A stretch of 64,000 bases of DNA, from contig NZ_LT699744.1 in assembly GCF_900155385.1 (NCBI RefSeq), positions 391,562-455,561 on the forward strand. The letters run 5' to 3'. This stretch comes from Vreelandella massiliensis (lineage in GTDB: Bacteria; Pseudomonadota; Gammaproteobacteria; Pseudomonadales; Halomonadaceae). Shown here one piece after another: positions 54,178-63,531 of the stretch (positions within the stretch are counted from its first letter, which is position 1; each line of letters opens with the position of its first letter). The translations under genes and the position numbers were made by a program. The notes below the pieces were generated by a model that had not been told where the DNA came from, made no database searches, and saw only the letters and a program-made list of their open reading frames with translations.

Positions 54178-55592
54178 ACAAGTTTATCTCCCATCAGCCA
54201 GTCGATGGCGGCATCCATGCGAATATGCGGTAGCGCCGCTGAAGACATCGGCAGCGGGCGGAAGCTGGCGAAATCGAAGCCTTGCCGCCGCCAAAAATCC
54301 TCCCCCGGAAGGTGGCTGGGTACCTCGCCAGGAAAGTCCAGCACTTCTTCGCCGCTGAGCGTGGTACCGAACAGCGCCGGGATACGGCTGCCGTTCTCGC
54401 TGACCTCGCGGGTCTGAGTAGCGCGAATCGAGGCCAGTGATAGCGCTTTGACCGGCACGCCTGCAAAGCGCAAATCTTTGAGCGGCTCGGCGAGCAGCGC
54501 TTCGAGTAGGTGCACGACGCTTTGGTGCTGATCCGGCGTGACGTGGTCGGCTTTGGTGGCAGCGATGGCGAGCCGGTCGATTTTGGGTGCAAAAAGCCGG
54601 GTGAGCAGGCTGCGCTTGCCATAATCAAAGCTCTGCATCAGCTGGCGCAGGGCGTTGGAAAGATCCTCAAAGCGCTCGGGGCCAGCATTAAGCGCACCGA
54701 GCACATCCACCAGCACAATCTGACGGTCAAAGCGGCGAAAATGCTCCCGGTAGAACGGCTTGACGATATGCTGCTGGTAGTGGCGAAAGCGCGCGGCCAA
54801 GGTGGCGTAGACGCTGGTGTCGGGCAGGGCATGGCGTTTGGCGTCGGTCAGCGCGAATTTATCCAGCAGTGCCTGAGGTAAAGGGAAAAACTGCAGCACC
54901 GGCGCGCCTTCGAGCTCACCGGGAAGCAAAAAGCGCCCCGGCTGCAAGTCAGAGAACCCCGCCGCTTTAGCCCGTTTAAGCCCCTCGGCGTAGGCCGTGG
55001 CGAGCTCGGCAAGCTGGGTTTCGTCCGCCTCGGCGGTGGGGTCGAGCTTCGCCACGCCGTCGATCCAGTCGCGAAACAGGGCTTGGCGCTGCTCGCCGTG
55101 GGCTTGACTCTGCGTGGCGCACCAGCTGTCAAAATCGTGCTGTAAAAGGGGCAAGTCCAGCAGCCATTCACCGGGGTAGTCAAAAATATCCAGGGTAAGG
55201 TGGGCGATTTCCGGGGTTAGCCAGCCGCGTTGAGCAGGGCGGTAGCGTAGCTGCAAGCGTAGCTCGCTGATGCCACGCGTGGGTTCAGGCCAGCGCGGCG
55301 GGTCGGCGCGCAGGGCGCTCATCGCTGGATCGTAGGGAAAGCGCGGAATGCCCAAGTCAGGCTGGTTGAGGCGTTGGGCGCCTAGCAGGCGCCCCTCTCT
55401 TGCCGCCGGGAGGAGGTCAAGCTGAGCTTCCACGCCGGCGTGGCGGAGCTGATTCACCAAGGAGGTGAGAAACGCCGTCTTGCCCGCTTGCGAGAGGCCG
55501 GTGACGGCAAGGCGTAGTTGGCGGTCCCGGCTGCGCTCCACCAGATTGCTCAATTCGCGGTTTAGCCGTTCGCGACTAAAAGGTGGCTGCAT
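54174..55592 (-). CDS. ycjX: YcjX-family P-loop protein (DUF463)
   Basis: A 472-residue cytoplasmic nucleotide-binding protein. Walker A motif GLSQAGKTAF near residues 32-41, and the DUF463 body with FDYPGEWLLDLPL near 134-146 and VLVDVLGALNAGPERFEDL near 293. It forms a two-gene unit with the YcjF-like gene downstream, overlapping by 4 bp. The family is stress-related GTPase-like; role unproven. Confidence 0.92.
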   Translation of the reverse strand: MQPPFSRERLNRELSNLVERSRDRQLRLAVTGLSQAGKTAFLTSLVNQLRHAGVEAQLDLLPAAREGRLLGAQRLNQPDLGIPRFPYDPAMSALRADPPRWPEPTRGISELRLQLRYRPAQRGWLTPEIAHLTLDIFDYPGEWLLDLPLLQHDFDSWCATQSQAHGEQRQALFRDWIDGVAKLDPTAEADETQLAELATAYAEGLKRAKAAGFSDLQPGRFLLPGELEGAPVLQFFPLPQALLDKFALTDAKRHALPDTSVYATLAARFRHYQQHIVKPFYREHFRRFDRQIVLVDVLGALNAGPERFEDLSNALRQLMQSFDYGKRSLLTRLFAPKIDRLAIAATKADHVTPDQHQSVVHLLEALLAEPLKDLRFAGVPVKALSLASIRATQTREVSENGSRIPALFGTTLSGEEVLDFPGEVPSHLPGEDFWRRQGFDFASFRPLPMSSAALPHIRMDAAIDWLMGDKLV

Positions 55593-55633
55593 GGAACAAA
55601 CTCCCAGGTCGTCTTGCGGTGATACCCCTCACG

Positions 55634-55831
55634 CTACGCCCCGCCTCGCAGTGACTGCACAAGCTGGTAAAACAGTGGCATGGTCGCGACGAGAAAGCCA
55701 ATCACGGCAATCACATAGCCAGGCCAGCGAAGGGTCATCTTCTGGGCCAGCGTTAGCCCCAAAATGCAGATCAGCATGCCAATCAGGTTGAACACGAGCG
55801 TGGCGGCTTCAAGCCAAAGCTGTGGGTTCAT
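55634..55831 (-). CDS. Small two-helix membrane protein
   Basis: A 65-residue protein with hydrophobic stretches at residues 8-30 (AATLVFNLIGMLICILGLTL) and 38-55 (GYVIAVIGFLVATMPLF). GGAG lies 5 nt upstream of the ATG. It is 41 bp upstream of ycjX on the same strand, so it may lead that operon. Unrecognised family. Confidence 0.65.
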   Translation of the reverse strand: MNPQLWLEAATLVFNLIGMLICILGLTLAQKMTLRWPGYVIAVIGFLVATMPLFYQLVQSLRGGA

Positions 55832-55894
55832 GAGTGCTCCAGTGAGGGGTCAATGGGAATGTTGTGAACCTTGGCCCTGCAACGCGCTGGCGGG

Positions 55895-56764
55895 CTAGCC
55901 GCGGCTCAACGTGGTGCCAAGCACATGCTGGGCACCCGGTACTAGCCACACGGGGTCAAGCCGCGTATTGGCGGCTTCCACGCAGATAAACTCGCGTGCG
56001 CGTTCCGGTGGCGTATCGCTGGGCGCATCGTCCCCCGGGTGCCAGACCACGGTGGAATCGCTGTCGTGTTTGGCGATACGCAAGCGCCGCTCACCGTCGT
56101 TTAACAGCACCGGGGCGTTACTGTGGTAGATGCGGTCAATGGGGCCACGAATCGCTAGGGTGCCCTGCTGCTCAGCTTCAGCAAAGTCGCGGCGCTTGTC
56201 GAGGTAGCGCGCCCCGGCAAGGCCCTCGATGCGGCAGCGCTCGATATCATCGACCGCCAGGTAAGTGTGCAGTGCCGCACTGATTTTGACCGGCGTTTCG
56301 CCGCTGTTTTCACTGATGATTTCGACGTGAAGACGCTTGGCATTGGCTTGGATGACGGCGCGAACATTGAGCAGGCTATGTAGGCGTGTTTGCGGCGAAA
56401 GGTGAGCTTCGATGCCCTCCTCGTGCTCGTCAACGGCGTCGAGTCGCCAAGAGGCATGACGTGCCAAGCCATGAAACGGCCCGCTGCGATCAGGGCTCTC
56501 ATCGGCGTAGCGTTCATCGCCAAACCAGGGCCAGCACAGCGGAATGCCGCCACGAACAGCACCCGGAAGCGACTGTGGCGTGGGCGTCATCCAGAGCCAA
56601 TCGGACTCGCCGGCGGGGGCGAAATGTAACACCTGCGCGCCTTGGAGGTTGATGGCGAGTTCCCCCCAGGGCTGGTTGAACAGCACCAGTTCGCGCCCCT
56701 CCCAGCTGATGGTCTGCTGGCGTTGGGTGGCATCGAGGTGGTGGCGAAGCGAATCGGGGATCAT
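55895..56764 (-). CDS. D-hexose-6-phosphate mutarotase (YeaD family)
   Basis: A 289-residue galactose-mutarotase-fold enzyme that interconverts alpha and beta forms of glucose-6-phosphate. Conserved features include GGIPLCWPWFGDE near residues 72-84, GFARHASW-type region (HGLARHASWRLD), HTYLAVDDI near 167, and the catalytic Glu in ICVEAANT near 267. Cytoplasmic and of normal length. Confidence 0.92.
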   Translation of the reverse strand: MIPDSLRHHLDATQRQQTISWEGRELVLFNQPWGELAINLQGAQVLHFAPAGESDWLWMTPTPQSLPGAVRGGIPLCWPWFGDERYADESPDRSGPFHGLARHASWRLDAVDEHEEGIEAHLSPQTRLHSLLNVRAVIQANAKRLHVEIISENSGETPVKISAALHTYLAVDDIERCRIEGLAGARYLDKRRDFAEAEQQGTLAIRGPIDRIYHSNAPVLLNDGERRLRIAKHDSDSTVVWHPGDDAPSDTPPERAREFICVEAANTRLDPVWLVPGAQHVLGTTLSRG

Positions 56765-56876
56765 GGGGCCTTCCTAGGGTTGGGGGATCGACGTGAGCGA
56801 TAAGCGGTATGCTATGGTAGAACAAGCACGTTAAATAGGTAAAACACACCTAAATTAAGAAGACGAGGAGACCATT

Positions 56877-57119
56877 ATGGGCATCATTGCATGGCTAATT
56901 ATTGGCGGTCTTGCCGGTTGGATTGCCGGGCATATCATGCGCGGTGGCGGCTTTGGCATCCTGGGCAATATTGGTGTCGGGGTCGTCGGCGCGGTTGTCG
57001 GCGGTTTTTTGTTTGGCCTTTTAGGCTTGGAGTCGGGCGGCTTTATCGGCTCATTGGTGACCGCCATTGTCGGAGCGGTCGTGCTCTTGTGGGTGATCAG
57101 TAAAGTCAAGCAATCGTAG
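56877..57119 (+). CDS. GlsB/YeaQ/YmgE-family stress-response membrane protein
   Basis: An 80-residue glycine-rich protein with three membrane helices (IIAWLIIGGLAGWIAGHIM; FGILGNIGVGVVGAVVGGFLFGLLG; SLVTAIVGAVVLLWVIS). GAGGAG precedes the start. Members respond to acid or general stress. A single-gene unit with a strong terminator. Confidence 0.92.
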   Translation: MGIIAWLIIGGLAGWIAGHIMRGGGFGILGNIGVGVVGAVVGGFLFGLLGLESGGFIGSLVTAIVGAVVLLWVISKVKQS

Positions 57120-57155
57120 CGCACAATGGGGTAGCTAAGCGTAGAGTGCTTTTTT

Positions 57156-57193
57156 AAACGCCACCGCCGCGCAAAACCGGCGGTGGCGTTTTT
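57156..57193 (+). terminator. Intrinsic terminator after the YeaQ gene
   Basis: AAACGCCACCGCCG (57156-57169) pairs with CGGCGGTGGCGTTT (57178-57191), followed by TT. Upstream T-run (57150-57155) makes it potentially bidirectional. Confidence 0.92.
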
Positions 57194-57271
57194 GGCTGGC
57201 GGCGTGCTGGGGTACACTAGCGCGCTTGCTGGCCAATCCGGTCAGTTTCCAGGTCATAGTCGAGGTGTCTT

Positions 57272-59734
57272 TTGGTCGATGCGTTACGCGCTTGGTGGGC
57301 GCAACAGCTCGTGCTCTGCGGCTGGGCATTTACCCCCCATCCGCTATTGATGGATGCCGGAGCGGCAGAGCAGCAGTTGTTGCAGCGGGGCATTACCCAT
57401 CGCGGTGAACTCGCCGAGCAACTGCTGGAGGCAGCGGGCGCGCCCCCTGAGCGGGCGGATCAACTGCTGGGTGCCCTTGAGTGGACGGCGTTGGCCGGGG
57501 CAGCGGGTTGGCTTGACCCCTCGCATGCCGAAGCGTGGGCGCAGTGTGTCATTTCGCGTATTGCCCATGAGTTTAGTGATTTTCGCGCTTGGCTGGGCGC
57601 GTGTCGTCAAGCACTCGGCGTCCGTGGCTGGCAATCGGGGGGGGATGACCGTTTCGTGGAGGCGTGCCAGGCGCTGGCCACGCTAGAAGCCGAAGAGGAG
57701 GGTGTCACTTGGGCGCAAATGTGCGCGGCCCTAGGGGCGTCACCCGAGGCCCCGCTATGGCCCACGCCGCCCGAGGCGCAGAGCTATCGGCTATGCGCGC
57801 TTTTGCGGCCAGTCATCCGTTATCCGGCAAGTTCGGCCGATTGGCCTGAGGCGGCGGCGTGGCTTGCTAAGGCGTGGGAGATCAGTGACCGCGACGCGCT
57901 GTTAACGGCCATGCTCTGGCTCAGCGCCCAGGGGGAGCGCCAGCGCTGGGACATCGATGCCCGCCTGTTAATGGAGATGGATCACGCCCAGCGCGATGAG
58001 TGGCAGCGCAGTGTGCTCCCCGAGGCGCCGCATGCTGTGGTGCTGGCCAATTTTGTGGCCCAGGGGGAGGTGTTGGAGTGGGCGGCTTGGGACTGGTTGC
58101 GCTTAGCGGAACTTGCCTGGGCGGGGGCGTGTAGCGGCTATCTATCCCAGCAAGAGGCGGATCATTTTGCCGCCCACGCCGCCGAATTGGTCAGTCGACG
58201 CTTCCACGATTGGCAAGCCGTGATGTCCAGCTACGTGCGTGGGCTTAGCCTCTTTGAAGGCGTCGACCGCCGAGCGGCCACACCGCTTAAACGCGAGCGT
58301 GCTCTGCTGCATAGCGCCCATAGCCCATGGCGTCTCAAGATCGCGGAGCTGCTTGACGAGCCAACCCGCCACGCCTCGCGCGCAGCGCTGATTGAGTATC
58401 GAGGGACGGCTTACCATTGGCTACTCGCGTTAGCCGGCGTGCGCGAGCCGGATACCCTGCTAAGACAGGGTAAGCCCTTTGCGGCGCTGCCTGAGGCGCG
58501 GCGCATGGAGGCCGCGCACTTTTTGCAAGAGACGCTCGGTTTTCACGCCGATGAAGGGGCCGACGCCATGGGGCGCTACTGGCTGCCAGCGCAGGCGCAC
58601 CATCTGAACCAACTGGCGGCGGACGCCGCGTATAACGTCTGGCCGCCTCAGCAAACACCTTTCGGCCAGCCGACACCTGAGCTTTTGCAACAGCGCCAGC
58701 GGCTTAAAAGCGCTAGCCGGCATGCCGCGACCATTCACATGGCCGAGAAGTTTGCCTTCTATTTGCACATGGCGATCGATAGCCAACTCTTTGATCATGA
58801 TGCGTTGATGGCTTTTGCCGAGGCGTTGCAAAGCAGTTTGTGCCGCTTTTATCCCAACGCCAAGGCGCTACTCAACGCGTGGCTTGCGTGGGAGCGCTGC
58901 CTGCCAGAGCCCGAACACGAGCCGCTGGTGCACGAAATCGCCTGGCACCTGGAGGACCCGGGGAGTCTTTTTCACTGGCTCGATTGGCGTCCCGGCGAGT
59001 GGCGTGAGCCGGGCAGTCGCCCCTCTTTAACCCACTTTACCGCGATGGCGTTGGCCGGGCCGCTCAATAGTGCCGCGTGGAGCGAGCCGCAACCGGAAAG
59101 CCCGCGGGAAAAAAGCGAGATCGCGGAGTGGATCGAGAGCCACTATCAGTTGCACCGTGCCGATGAACTCAATGATTTTGTCAACTACATGCTGGACGCG
59201 GGGGATCGGCAGGAGTACCAAATCAATTACGCCCCCTATACCCTCAATCGTCAGCGGCTGGACGAGGAGATTGCGATTCTTGAAACGGGCGAATGCGGCG
59301 TCGAGGAGCGACAGCACCTTTCACGCTTGAAGCGGGTGCGCGACGACGAGGATGGTTGCAATACCCTGGACATGGCCGCGTGGGATATCGCCCAGGTGGT
59401 GGATTTGGCGATCGCGGGGCGTCAACTCGGCTGGCTGACTCAGGCGCAGTTTGGCCAGCTGCTCGATCGTGCCTATGCGCTAGCGGAGAAGCACTACAGT
59501 GGCTGGCGAAGCTATGCCGAGGGCATGTACGCCGGGTTCTCGTTTTTTATGGGCGAAACACCCGAGCGCGAGAGTTTCCTTGCCGGACTGCGCCAGGCGT
59601 TGGTGGCCTGGCTCTGTGCGGCCCCGCTTCTGGCTGGGCCTTGGGCGAGCTTAGACTTCCCGGGGAACAAACCACGCCACTTTGCCCCCCTGCACATTGA
59701 TACTTTGCCGGGTGACCGGCGAACCCTGCACTGA
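57272..59734 (+). CDS. Large protein with two DUF1266-like segments (YbeU-like)
   Basis: An 820-residue cytoplasmic protein rich in Trp, Ala, His and Glu, with no signal or membrane segments. Two related stretches fit the DUF1266 pattern. Around residue 271: AAWDWLRLAELAWAG, then GYLSQQEAD and YVRGLSLFEG. Around residue 702: AAWDIAQVVDLAIAG, then GWLTQAQFG and YAGFSFFMG. Both read as A-W-D start, aliphatic helix, Y/W loop, W-containing helix and G-R-x-x-F end. The start is TTG at 57272, with GAGGT 6 nt upstream; no ATG nearby is better. Function unknown; DUF1266 proteins include E. coli YbeU and YbeR. Confidence 0.82.
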   Translation: MVDALRAWWAQQLVLCGWAFTPHPLLMDAGAAEQQLLQRGITHRGELAEQLLEAAGAPPERADQLLGALEWTALAGAAGWLDPSHAEAWAQCVISRIAHEFSDFRAWLGACRQALGVRGWQSGGDDRFVEACQALATLEAEEEGVTWAQMCAALGASPEAPLWPTPPEAQSYRLCALLRPVIRYPASSADWPEAAAWLAKAWEISDRDALLTAMLWLSAQGERQRWDIDARLLMEMDHAQRDEWQRSVLPEAPHAVVLANFVAQGEVLEWAAWDWLRLAELAWAGACSGYLSQQEADHFAAHAAELVSRRFHDWQAVMSSYVRGLSLFEGVDRRAATPLKRERALLHSAHSPWRLKIAELLDEPTRHASRAALIEYRGTAYHWLLALAGVREPDTLLRQGKPFAALPEARRMEAAHFLQETLGFHADEGADAMGRYWLPAQAHHLNQLAADAAYNVWPPQQTPFGQPTPELLQQRQRLKSASRHAATIHMAEKFAFYLHMAIDSQLFDHDALMAFAEALQSSLCRFYPNAKALLNAWLAWERCLPEPEHEPLVHEIAWHLEDPGSLFHWLDWRPGEWREPGSRPSLTHFTAMALAGPLNSAAWSEPQPESPREKSEIAEWIESHYQLHRADELNDFVNYMLDAGDRQEYQINYAPYTLNRQRLDEEIAILETGECGVEERQHLSRLKRVRDDEDGCNTLDMAAWDIAQVVDLAIAGRQLGWLTQAQFGQLLDRAYALAEKHYSGWRSYAEGMYAGFSFFMGETPERESFLAGLRQALVAWLCAAPLLAGPWASLDFPGNKPRHFAPLHIDTLPGDRRTLH

Positions 59735-59835
59735 GACAGGCAGGGCTGCCTGGCCGTCAGGCTCGCCAAATCTATCGTCTTTCGCTTATAGTGGCATCGT
59801 CACTGTAGACGTTGGCTCATTACGAGGTTAATCGC

Positions 59836-60489
59836 ATGGGTGCGTTAACGCTTTTTACCAGGAGTAGTACCGCGTTGCCGACCGCAACGCCCCTCCGTAC
59901 GACGGCGCTTTGCCTGGCTGCCGTCCTGCTTTCGGGCTGCGCCGGCTCGGGCCATCGCGACGCCGACGTGCCAGAGGATTATTTTGCGCGGCAACTACCG
60001 GGGCTTCCAGGCAGTGGAAACGTCCAAATGTCAGCCATCGACAATCCCGTGGCACAGCTGCGCAGCCTGCAGACCCCGCCACCAACGTTGATTCGCCAAG
60101 CGCTCTTGGAGCAGCACCGGCGCTGGGAAGGAACGCCTTATCGGTTGGGCGGAACCTCGGAGCGCGGGATCGACTGCTCGGCGCTCGTCCAGCACGTGTA
60201 TCGCGATACGTTTGACTTGGAGCTTCCTCGTTCCACCTATGAGCAAGTTAAAGAGGGACGCGAGATCGACCGCCAAGCGCTAAAGGCAGGCGATCTGGTG
60301 TTCTTCCGCCCCCCCGGGGCGTACCGGCATGTAGGGGTTTACGTGGGCGATGGCTACTTTTTGCACGCCTCCACGTCGCAGGGTGTGATCATCTCGCGCT
60401 TGGATAACAGCTATTGGCAGCGTTACTACTGGCAAGCGCGCCGCGCGCTGGAACCTACCCGTATCGCCCAGCTAAGCCGCACGTTATAG
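59836..60489 (+). CDS. NlpC/P60 (C40) lipoprotein endopeptidase
   Basis: A 217-residue lipoprotein. Signal peptide to the lipobox LLSGC with Cys35. An N-terminal region of about 60 residues precedes the NlpC/P60 domain, with catalytic Cys114 in GIDCSALVQ and His165 in YRHVGVYVGDG. Such enzymes cut peptidoglycan cross-links in the cell envelope. I use ATG 59836 (GAGG upstream); the frame is open 24 bp further without a signal-like reason to use it. Confidence 0.93.
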   Translation: MGALTLFTRSSTALPTATPLRTTALCLAAVLLSGCAGSGHRDADVPEDYFARQLPGLPGSGNVQMSAIDNPVAQLRSLQTPPPTLIRQALLEQHRRWEGTPYRLGGTSERGIDCSALVQHVYRDTFDLELPRSTYEQVKEGREIDRQALKAGDLVFFRPPGAYRHVGVYVGDGYFLHASTSQGVIISRLDNSYWQRYYWQARRALEPTRIAQLSRTL

Positions 60490-60513
60490 CCACGCGCGTA
60501 CGACGGGAACGGC

Positions 60514-61698
60514 ATGATTGCAGCTAAATCGCGCGCCTGGTGGCGCGCTACCTTAGCCCTCTGTTTAGGCTCTTTATTAGTTTTTATTAATTTATATGCG
60601 CCGCAACCCCTGTTGCCGGGGTTAAAGCAAGCGTATGGAGTCTCGACGCTTGGGGTGAGCCTGATCATGTCGATCTCGACGCTGTCGCTGGCGTTTTCGC
60701 TGTTGGTCTTTGGTCCGCTCTCCGATGCGATTGGCCGAGAAAGCATTATGCGCATCACGCTTTTGCTCTCGGGGCTCTGTTCGCTGGCGCTGGCGTTTGC
60801 GCCCAATTTTGAGCTGCTATTGGCGCTACGCTTGTTGCAAGGCTTTGTGCTAGGTGGCCTGCCCGCCGTGGCCATCGCTTGGATGGGCGATGAGTTCGAT
60901 CAGCCGGCGCTTTTAAGCGCGGTAGGGCTCTACATCGGGGCGAACTCGCTTGGCGGCATCAGCGGTCGGATTGTCGGGGGCGGTATGGCGGAAATCGGCG
61001 GTCCGCCTGCGGCGTTTTTGACCGTTGGCGCGATGACGCTAGTGGGTAGCGTGCTGTTTTGGCGCTTGCTGCCCAATAGCCAGGCGTTTACGCCCAAACC
61101 CTTCCATCTGCCCACGGCGTTGCGTGACCTGGCCGGGCACTTACGCTCCCCGGTGTTACTGGCCGCCTATGGTCTTGGCGGCATCAATTTTTTGATCTTT
61201 ATCAATCAGTACAGCTACATCACCTTTCGCCTGGCGGATGCCCCGTATCAGCTGGCCGCCAGTAGTTTAGGCTTGGTGTTTTTGACCTACCTGGGCGGTA
61301 CGGTGGGTTCCACGCTCTCCGGGCGTTTGGCCGGCAAGCTCTCCCCGGCGCGCTGCATGATGCTGGGTATCGCGATTTTAATGCTAGGGACGCTGGTGAC
61401 GTTGGCCGATTCGCTAGTGCTTATTGTGCTGGGGCTGACCATCAATGCCTTTGGCTTTTTCTTGGCGCATTCGCTGGCGTCGAGCTGGGTCGGGCGCTAT
61501 GCGCAAGGCGCGCGGGGGAGTGCTTCCGCGCTGTACTTGGTGTTTTATTACGTGGGCGCGAGTTTGGGTGGCTTCTGGCTTGAGCCCTTTTGGCGCTGGG
61601 CCGGCTGGCAGGGCGTGGCGTGGGGTTCGTGGGGATTGCTGAGTGTGACGCTTGCGATCGCCTTTGGGCTATGGCGTTTTGAAAAGCGAGCGTTTTGA
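60514..61698 (+). CDS. MFS transporter (YnfM-like)
   Basis: A 394-residue inner-membrane protein with 12 hydrophobic segments. MSISTLSLAFSLLVFGPLSDAIGRES near residues 51-77 carries the conserved MFS loop, and RLLQGFVLGGLPAVAIAWM follows near 108-126. The LPNSQAFTPK linker divides the two halves. The YnfM/arabinose-efflux branch is the closest in feel. The substrate is unknown. It starts 24 bp after the NlpC/P60 gene. Confidence 0.9.
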   Translation: MIAAKSRAWWRATLALCLGSLLVFINLYAPQPLLPGLKQAYGVSTLGVSLIMSISTLSLAFSLLVFGPLSDAIGRESIMRITLLLSGLCSLALAFAPNFELLLALRLLQGFVLGGLPAVAIAWMGDEFDQPALLSAVGLYIGANSLGGISGRIVGGGMAEIGGPPAAFLTVGAMTLVGSVLFWRLLPNSQAFTPKPFHLPTALRDLAGHLRSPVLLAAYGLGGINFLIFINQYSYITFRLADAPYQLAASSLGLVFLTYLGGTVGSTLSGRLAGKLSPARCMMLGIAILMLGTLVTLADSLVLIVLGLTINAFGFFLAHSLASSWVGRYAQGARGSASALYLVFYYVGASLGGFWLEPFWRWAGWQGVAWGSWGLLSVTLAIAFGLWRFEKRAF

Positions 61699-61771
61699 AC
61701 GGCGGACGCTTTAAAGATAGTCGATGCTGGCGTCGGACGTTTTGAGTGTTGCGTGTGGAAAACAGACAGGC

Positions 61772-61805
61772 AAAAAAAGAGCGGCGCCGTAAGGGCCGCT
61801 CTTTT
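61772..61805. terminator. Bidirectional intrinsic terminator between the MFS and slyD genes
   Basis: AAAAGAGCGGC (61775-61785) pairs with GCCGCTCTTTT (61795-61805). The A-run at 61772-61778 gives a U-tract for slyD transcripts and the TTTT at the right end serves the MFS gene. Confidence 0.88.
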
Positions 61806-61828
61806 GATCTTAGCGAGGCTGTTGGCAA

Positions 61829-62311
61829 TTAGTGCTCAACGCCACCTTCGCCGTGTACATGGCCATGCTCCACTTCTTCGGGGCTGGCTTCACGTACATT
61901 GGCGATCTCAACGTCGAAGTTGAGCTGTTGACCGGCGAGCGGATGGTTGCCATCCACCACAACGGTATCGCCTTCTACTTTCTTGACGGTCACCATCAGC
62001 GGGCCGCCCTGGGTCTGGGCCTGGAACTGCATGCCGGGCTCAACGCTTTCAACGCCTTGGAAAGCATCGCGCGGAACTTCTTGCATCAGTTGCTCTTGAA
62101 CTTCACCGTAGCCCTCTTCTGGTGACACCTTTACCACCAGCTTTTCGCCTACATCACGGCCTTCCAACTCTTTTTCCAAGCCGGGGATGATGTTACCAGC
62201 GCCGTGGAGATACGTTAGCGGTTCGCGGCCTTCGGAACTGTCTAGCACCTCACCTTCATCGTTGGTCAGGGTGTAGTGGAACGCGACAACCGAGTTTTGC
62301 GCAATTTGCAT
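61829..62311 (-). CDS. slyD: FKBP-type peptidyl-prolyl isomerase SlyD
   Basis: A 160-residue proline isomerase and chaperone. FKBP domain with FHYTLTNDEGEVLDSSEGREPLTYLHG split by the IF (insert-in-flap) chaperone domain (VEPGMQFQAQT, VDGNHPLAGQ) and ending with a short His/Glu-rich tail (HGHVHGEGG). The tail is shorter and less Cys-rich than in E. coli SlyD, so nickel binding may be weak. I use ATG 62311; a longer frame open to 62632 lacks a family-like extension. Confidence 0.93.
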   Translation of the reverse strand: MQIAQNSVVAFHYTLTNDEGEVLDSSEGREPLTYLHGAGNIIPGLEKELEGRDVGEKLVVKVSPEEGYGEVQEQLMQEVPRDAFQGVESVEPGMQFQAQTQGGPLMVTVKKVEGDTVVVDGNHPLAGQQLNFDVEIANVREASPEEVEHGHVHGEGGVEH

Positions 62312-62494
62312 GGATAAACCTTTCGGTGAGTGCATGTCTTTTCCATGGTAACGCGGAAAAAGGGCGTTTGTCAGGGGGGAGAGGATATTTTCCCATCGCT
62401 TTAAACGTTGGCGGTATTGCGCCTTACCATGAGCGGGGCTACCCTTACGCCACTTCTTTTTTGACTTCCCACTTACTGCCCTGTGGAGCCACGT

Positions 62495-62776
62495 ATGACG
62501 ATCTTTATCATTTGGGTAATCGCCTTTGCCCTGATTCTCTTTTTTGCCAACAAGCGTTGGGACAGCGGCGTCAGCCATGGGCTCGATAAAATGTTGCCGG
62601 ATGTGCTGAAAACACATGGCGACAATCGGCATGTATGGGTGGTTGCGCTAGCCATTCTCGGTGCCACCACGCTGGTGCGCCCGGTTGACGTGCTGCTGGT
62701 CGTGATCCTGCTGACCGTTATCGGTTTGGTCGTCGCGAAGCTGGCAAGTTTCGCCGCGGACAAAGCCGCCCACTAA
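62495..62776 (+). CDS. Small membrane protein, unknown function
   Basis: A 93-residue protein with an N-terminal helix (TIFIIWVIAFALILFFA), a charged middle with KRWDSGVSHGLDKML, and two further hydrophobic stretches near residues 50-75. GGAG precedes the ATG. It has its own strong terminator and is divergent from slyD. I do not recognise the family. Confidence 0.7.
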   Translation: MTIFIIWVIAFALILFFANKRWDSGVSHGLDKMLPDVLKTHGDNRHVWVVALAILGATTLVRPVDVLLVVILLTVIGLVVAKLASFAADKAAH

Positions 62777-62791
62777 ACGAAAGCGCTAAGC

Positions 62792-62827
62792 AAAATACCG
62801 GCCTACATGCGTAGGCCGGTATTTTTT
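62792..62827 (+). terminator. Strong intrinsic terminator
   Basis: AAAATACCGGCCTAC (62792-62806) pairs perfectly with GTAGGCCGGTATTTT (62811-62825) around ATGC and is followed by T residues to 62827. Confidence 0.95.
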
Positions 62828-62882
62828 GTTTGCCTATTGAAAACGGGCATCACAGCAGATGCGTAAAACGCGTCAAGCAGGA

Positions 62883-63350
62883 TCAGTAAGGGACAACTTG
62901 CACGTTCCTGCCGCTGCCAATCAAGCGCACGCGCTGACCGGCCTCGAACTGACGGTCGGCCCGCTGCACGACCACTACGTCTTCACCCGACTCGGTGCGG
63001 ATTTCCATTTCCCAGGCATCGATGCGGTTGGCCGCATCTTCGGCTGCCGTTCCTGCCACCGCACCGCCTAAGGCGCCGGCAACCGTCGCTAGGTCACGTC
63101 CGCTGCCGCCACCAATCTGGCGGCCTAATAGCCCACCAATGATGGCACCACCGCCGCCGCCGAGTAAATTGCCTGTGCGGCTATCGGCCTGAATTTGCAC
63201 CGGGCGGATCGCCACGATGGTGCCATAAGTGACGTTTTGGCTGGTTTTGGCTTGATTGCCGCTATACACATCGCCTGAGTATTGCGATGTGTTGGCGCAG
63301 CCGGCAAGCGTCAAAAGGCTCAGTGCGGCAATGGGAAGTAAATGTTTCAT
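62883..63350 (-). CDS. Outer-membrane lipoprotein, SlyB/PcpY-like, with glycine-zipper domain
   Basis: A 155-residue lipoprotein. Lipobox LAGC with Cys18. A glycine-zipper double helix follows (LGGGGGAIIGGLLGRQIGGGSGRDLATVAGALGGAVAG split, residues 63-100). The C-terminal beta part carries RADRQFEAGQRVRLIG. GGAGG precedes the start. SlyB-type proteins stabilise the outer membrane under stress, often under PhoPQ-like control; no such box is assigned here. Confidence 0.9.
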   Translation of the reverse strand: MKHLLPIAALSLLTLAGCANTSQYSGDVYSGNQAKTSQNVTYGTIVAIRPVQIQADSRTGNLLGGGGGAIIGGLLGRQIGGGSGRDLATVAGALGGAVAGTAAEDAANRIDAWEMEIRTESGEDVVVVQRADRQFEAGQRVRLIGSGRNVQVVPY

Positions 63351-63483
63351 AACAACCTCCGGTCAATAATGTATACACACCCCATAGTAGAACACTGTTC
63401 GCCCGACTGTGTACCTCATAATGTGAAAAGACCGGGAAAGTGGGGGGAGGAAGGGCAGTAAAAAAAACGTTTCTCGTTAAACG

Positions 63484-63509
63484 AAAAGGGGCTCCAAATG
63501 GAGCCCCTT
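63484..63509 (-). terminator. Intrinsic terminator of the isocitrate lyase gene
   Basis: AAGGGGCTCC (63486-63495) pairs with GGAGCCCCTT (63500-63509) around AAAT. On the minus strand the flanking A residues at 63484-63487 form the U-tract, 22 bp past the isocitrate lyase stop. Confidence 0.85.
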
Positions 63510-63531
63510 GGCGTGCATTGCCGTGTGGCGA

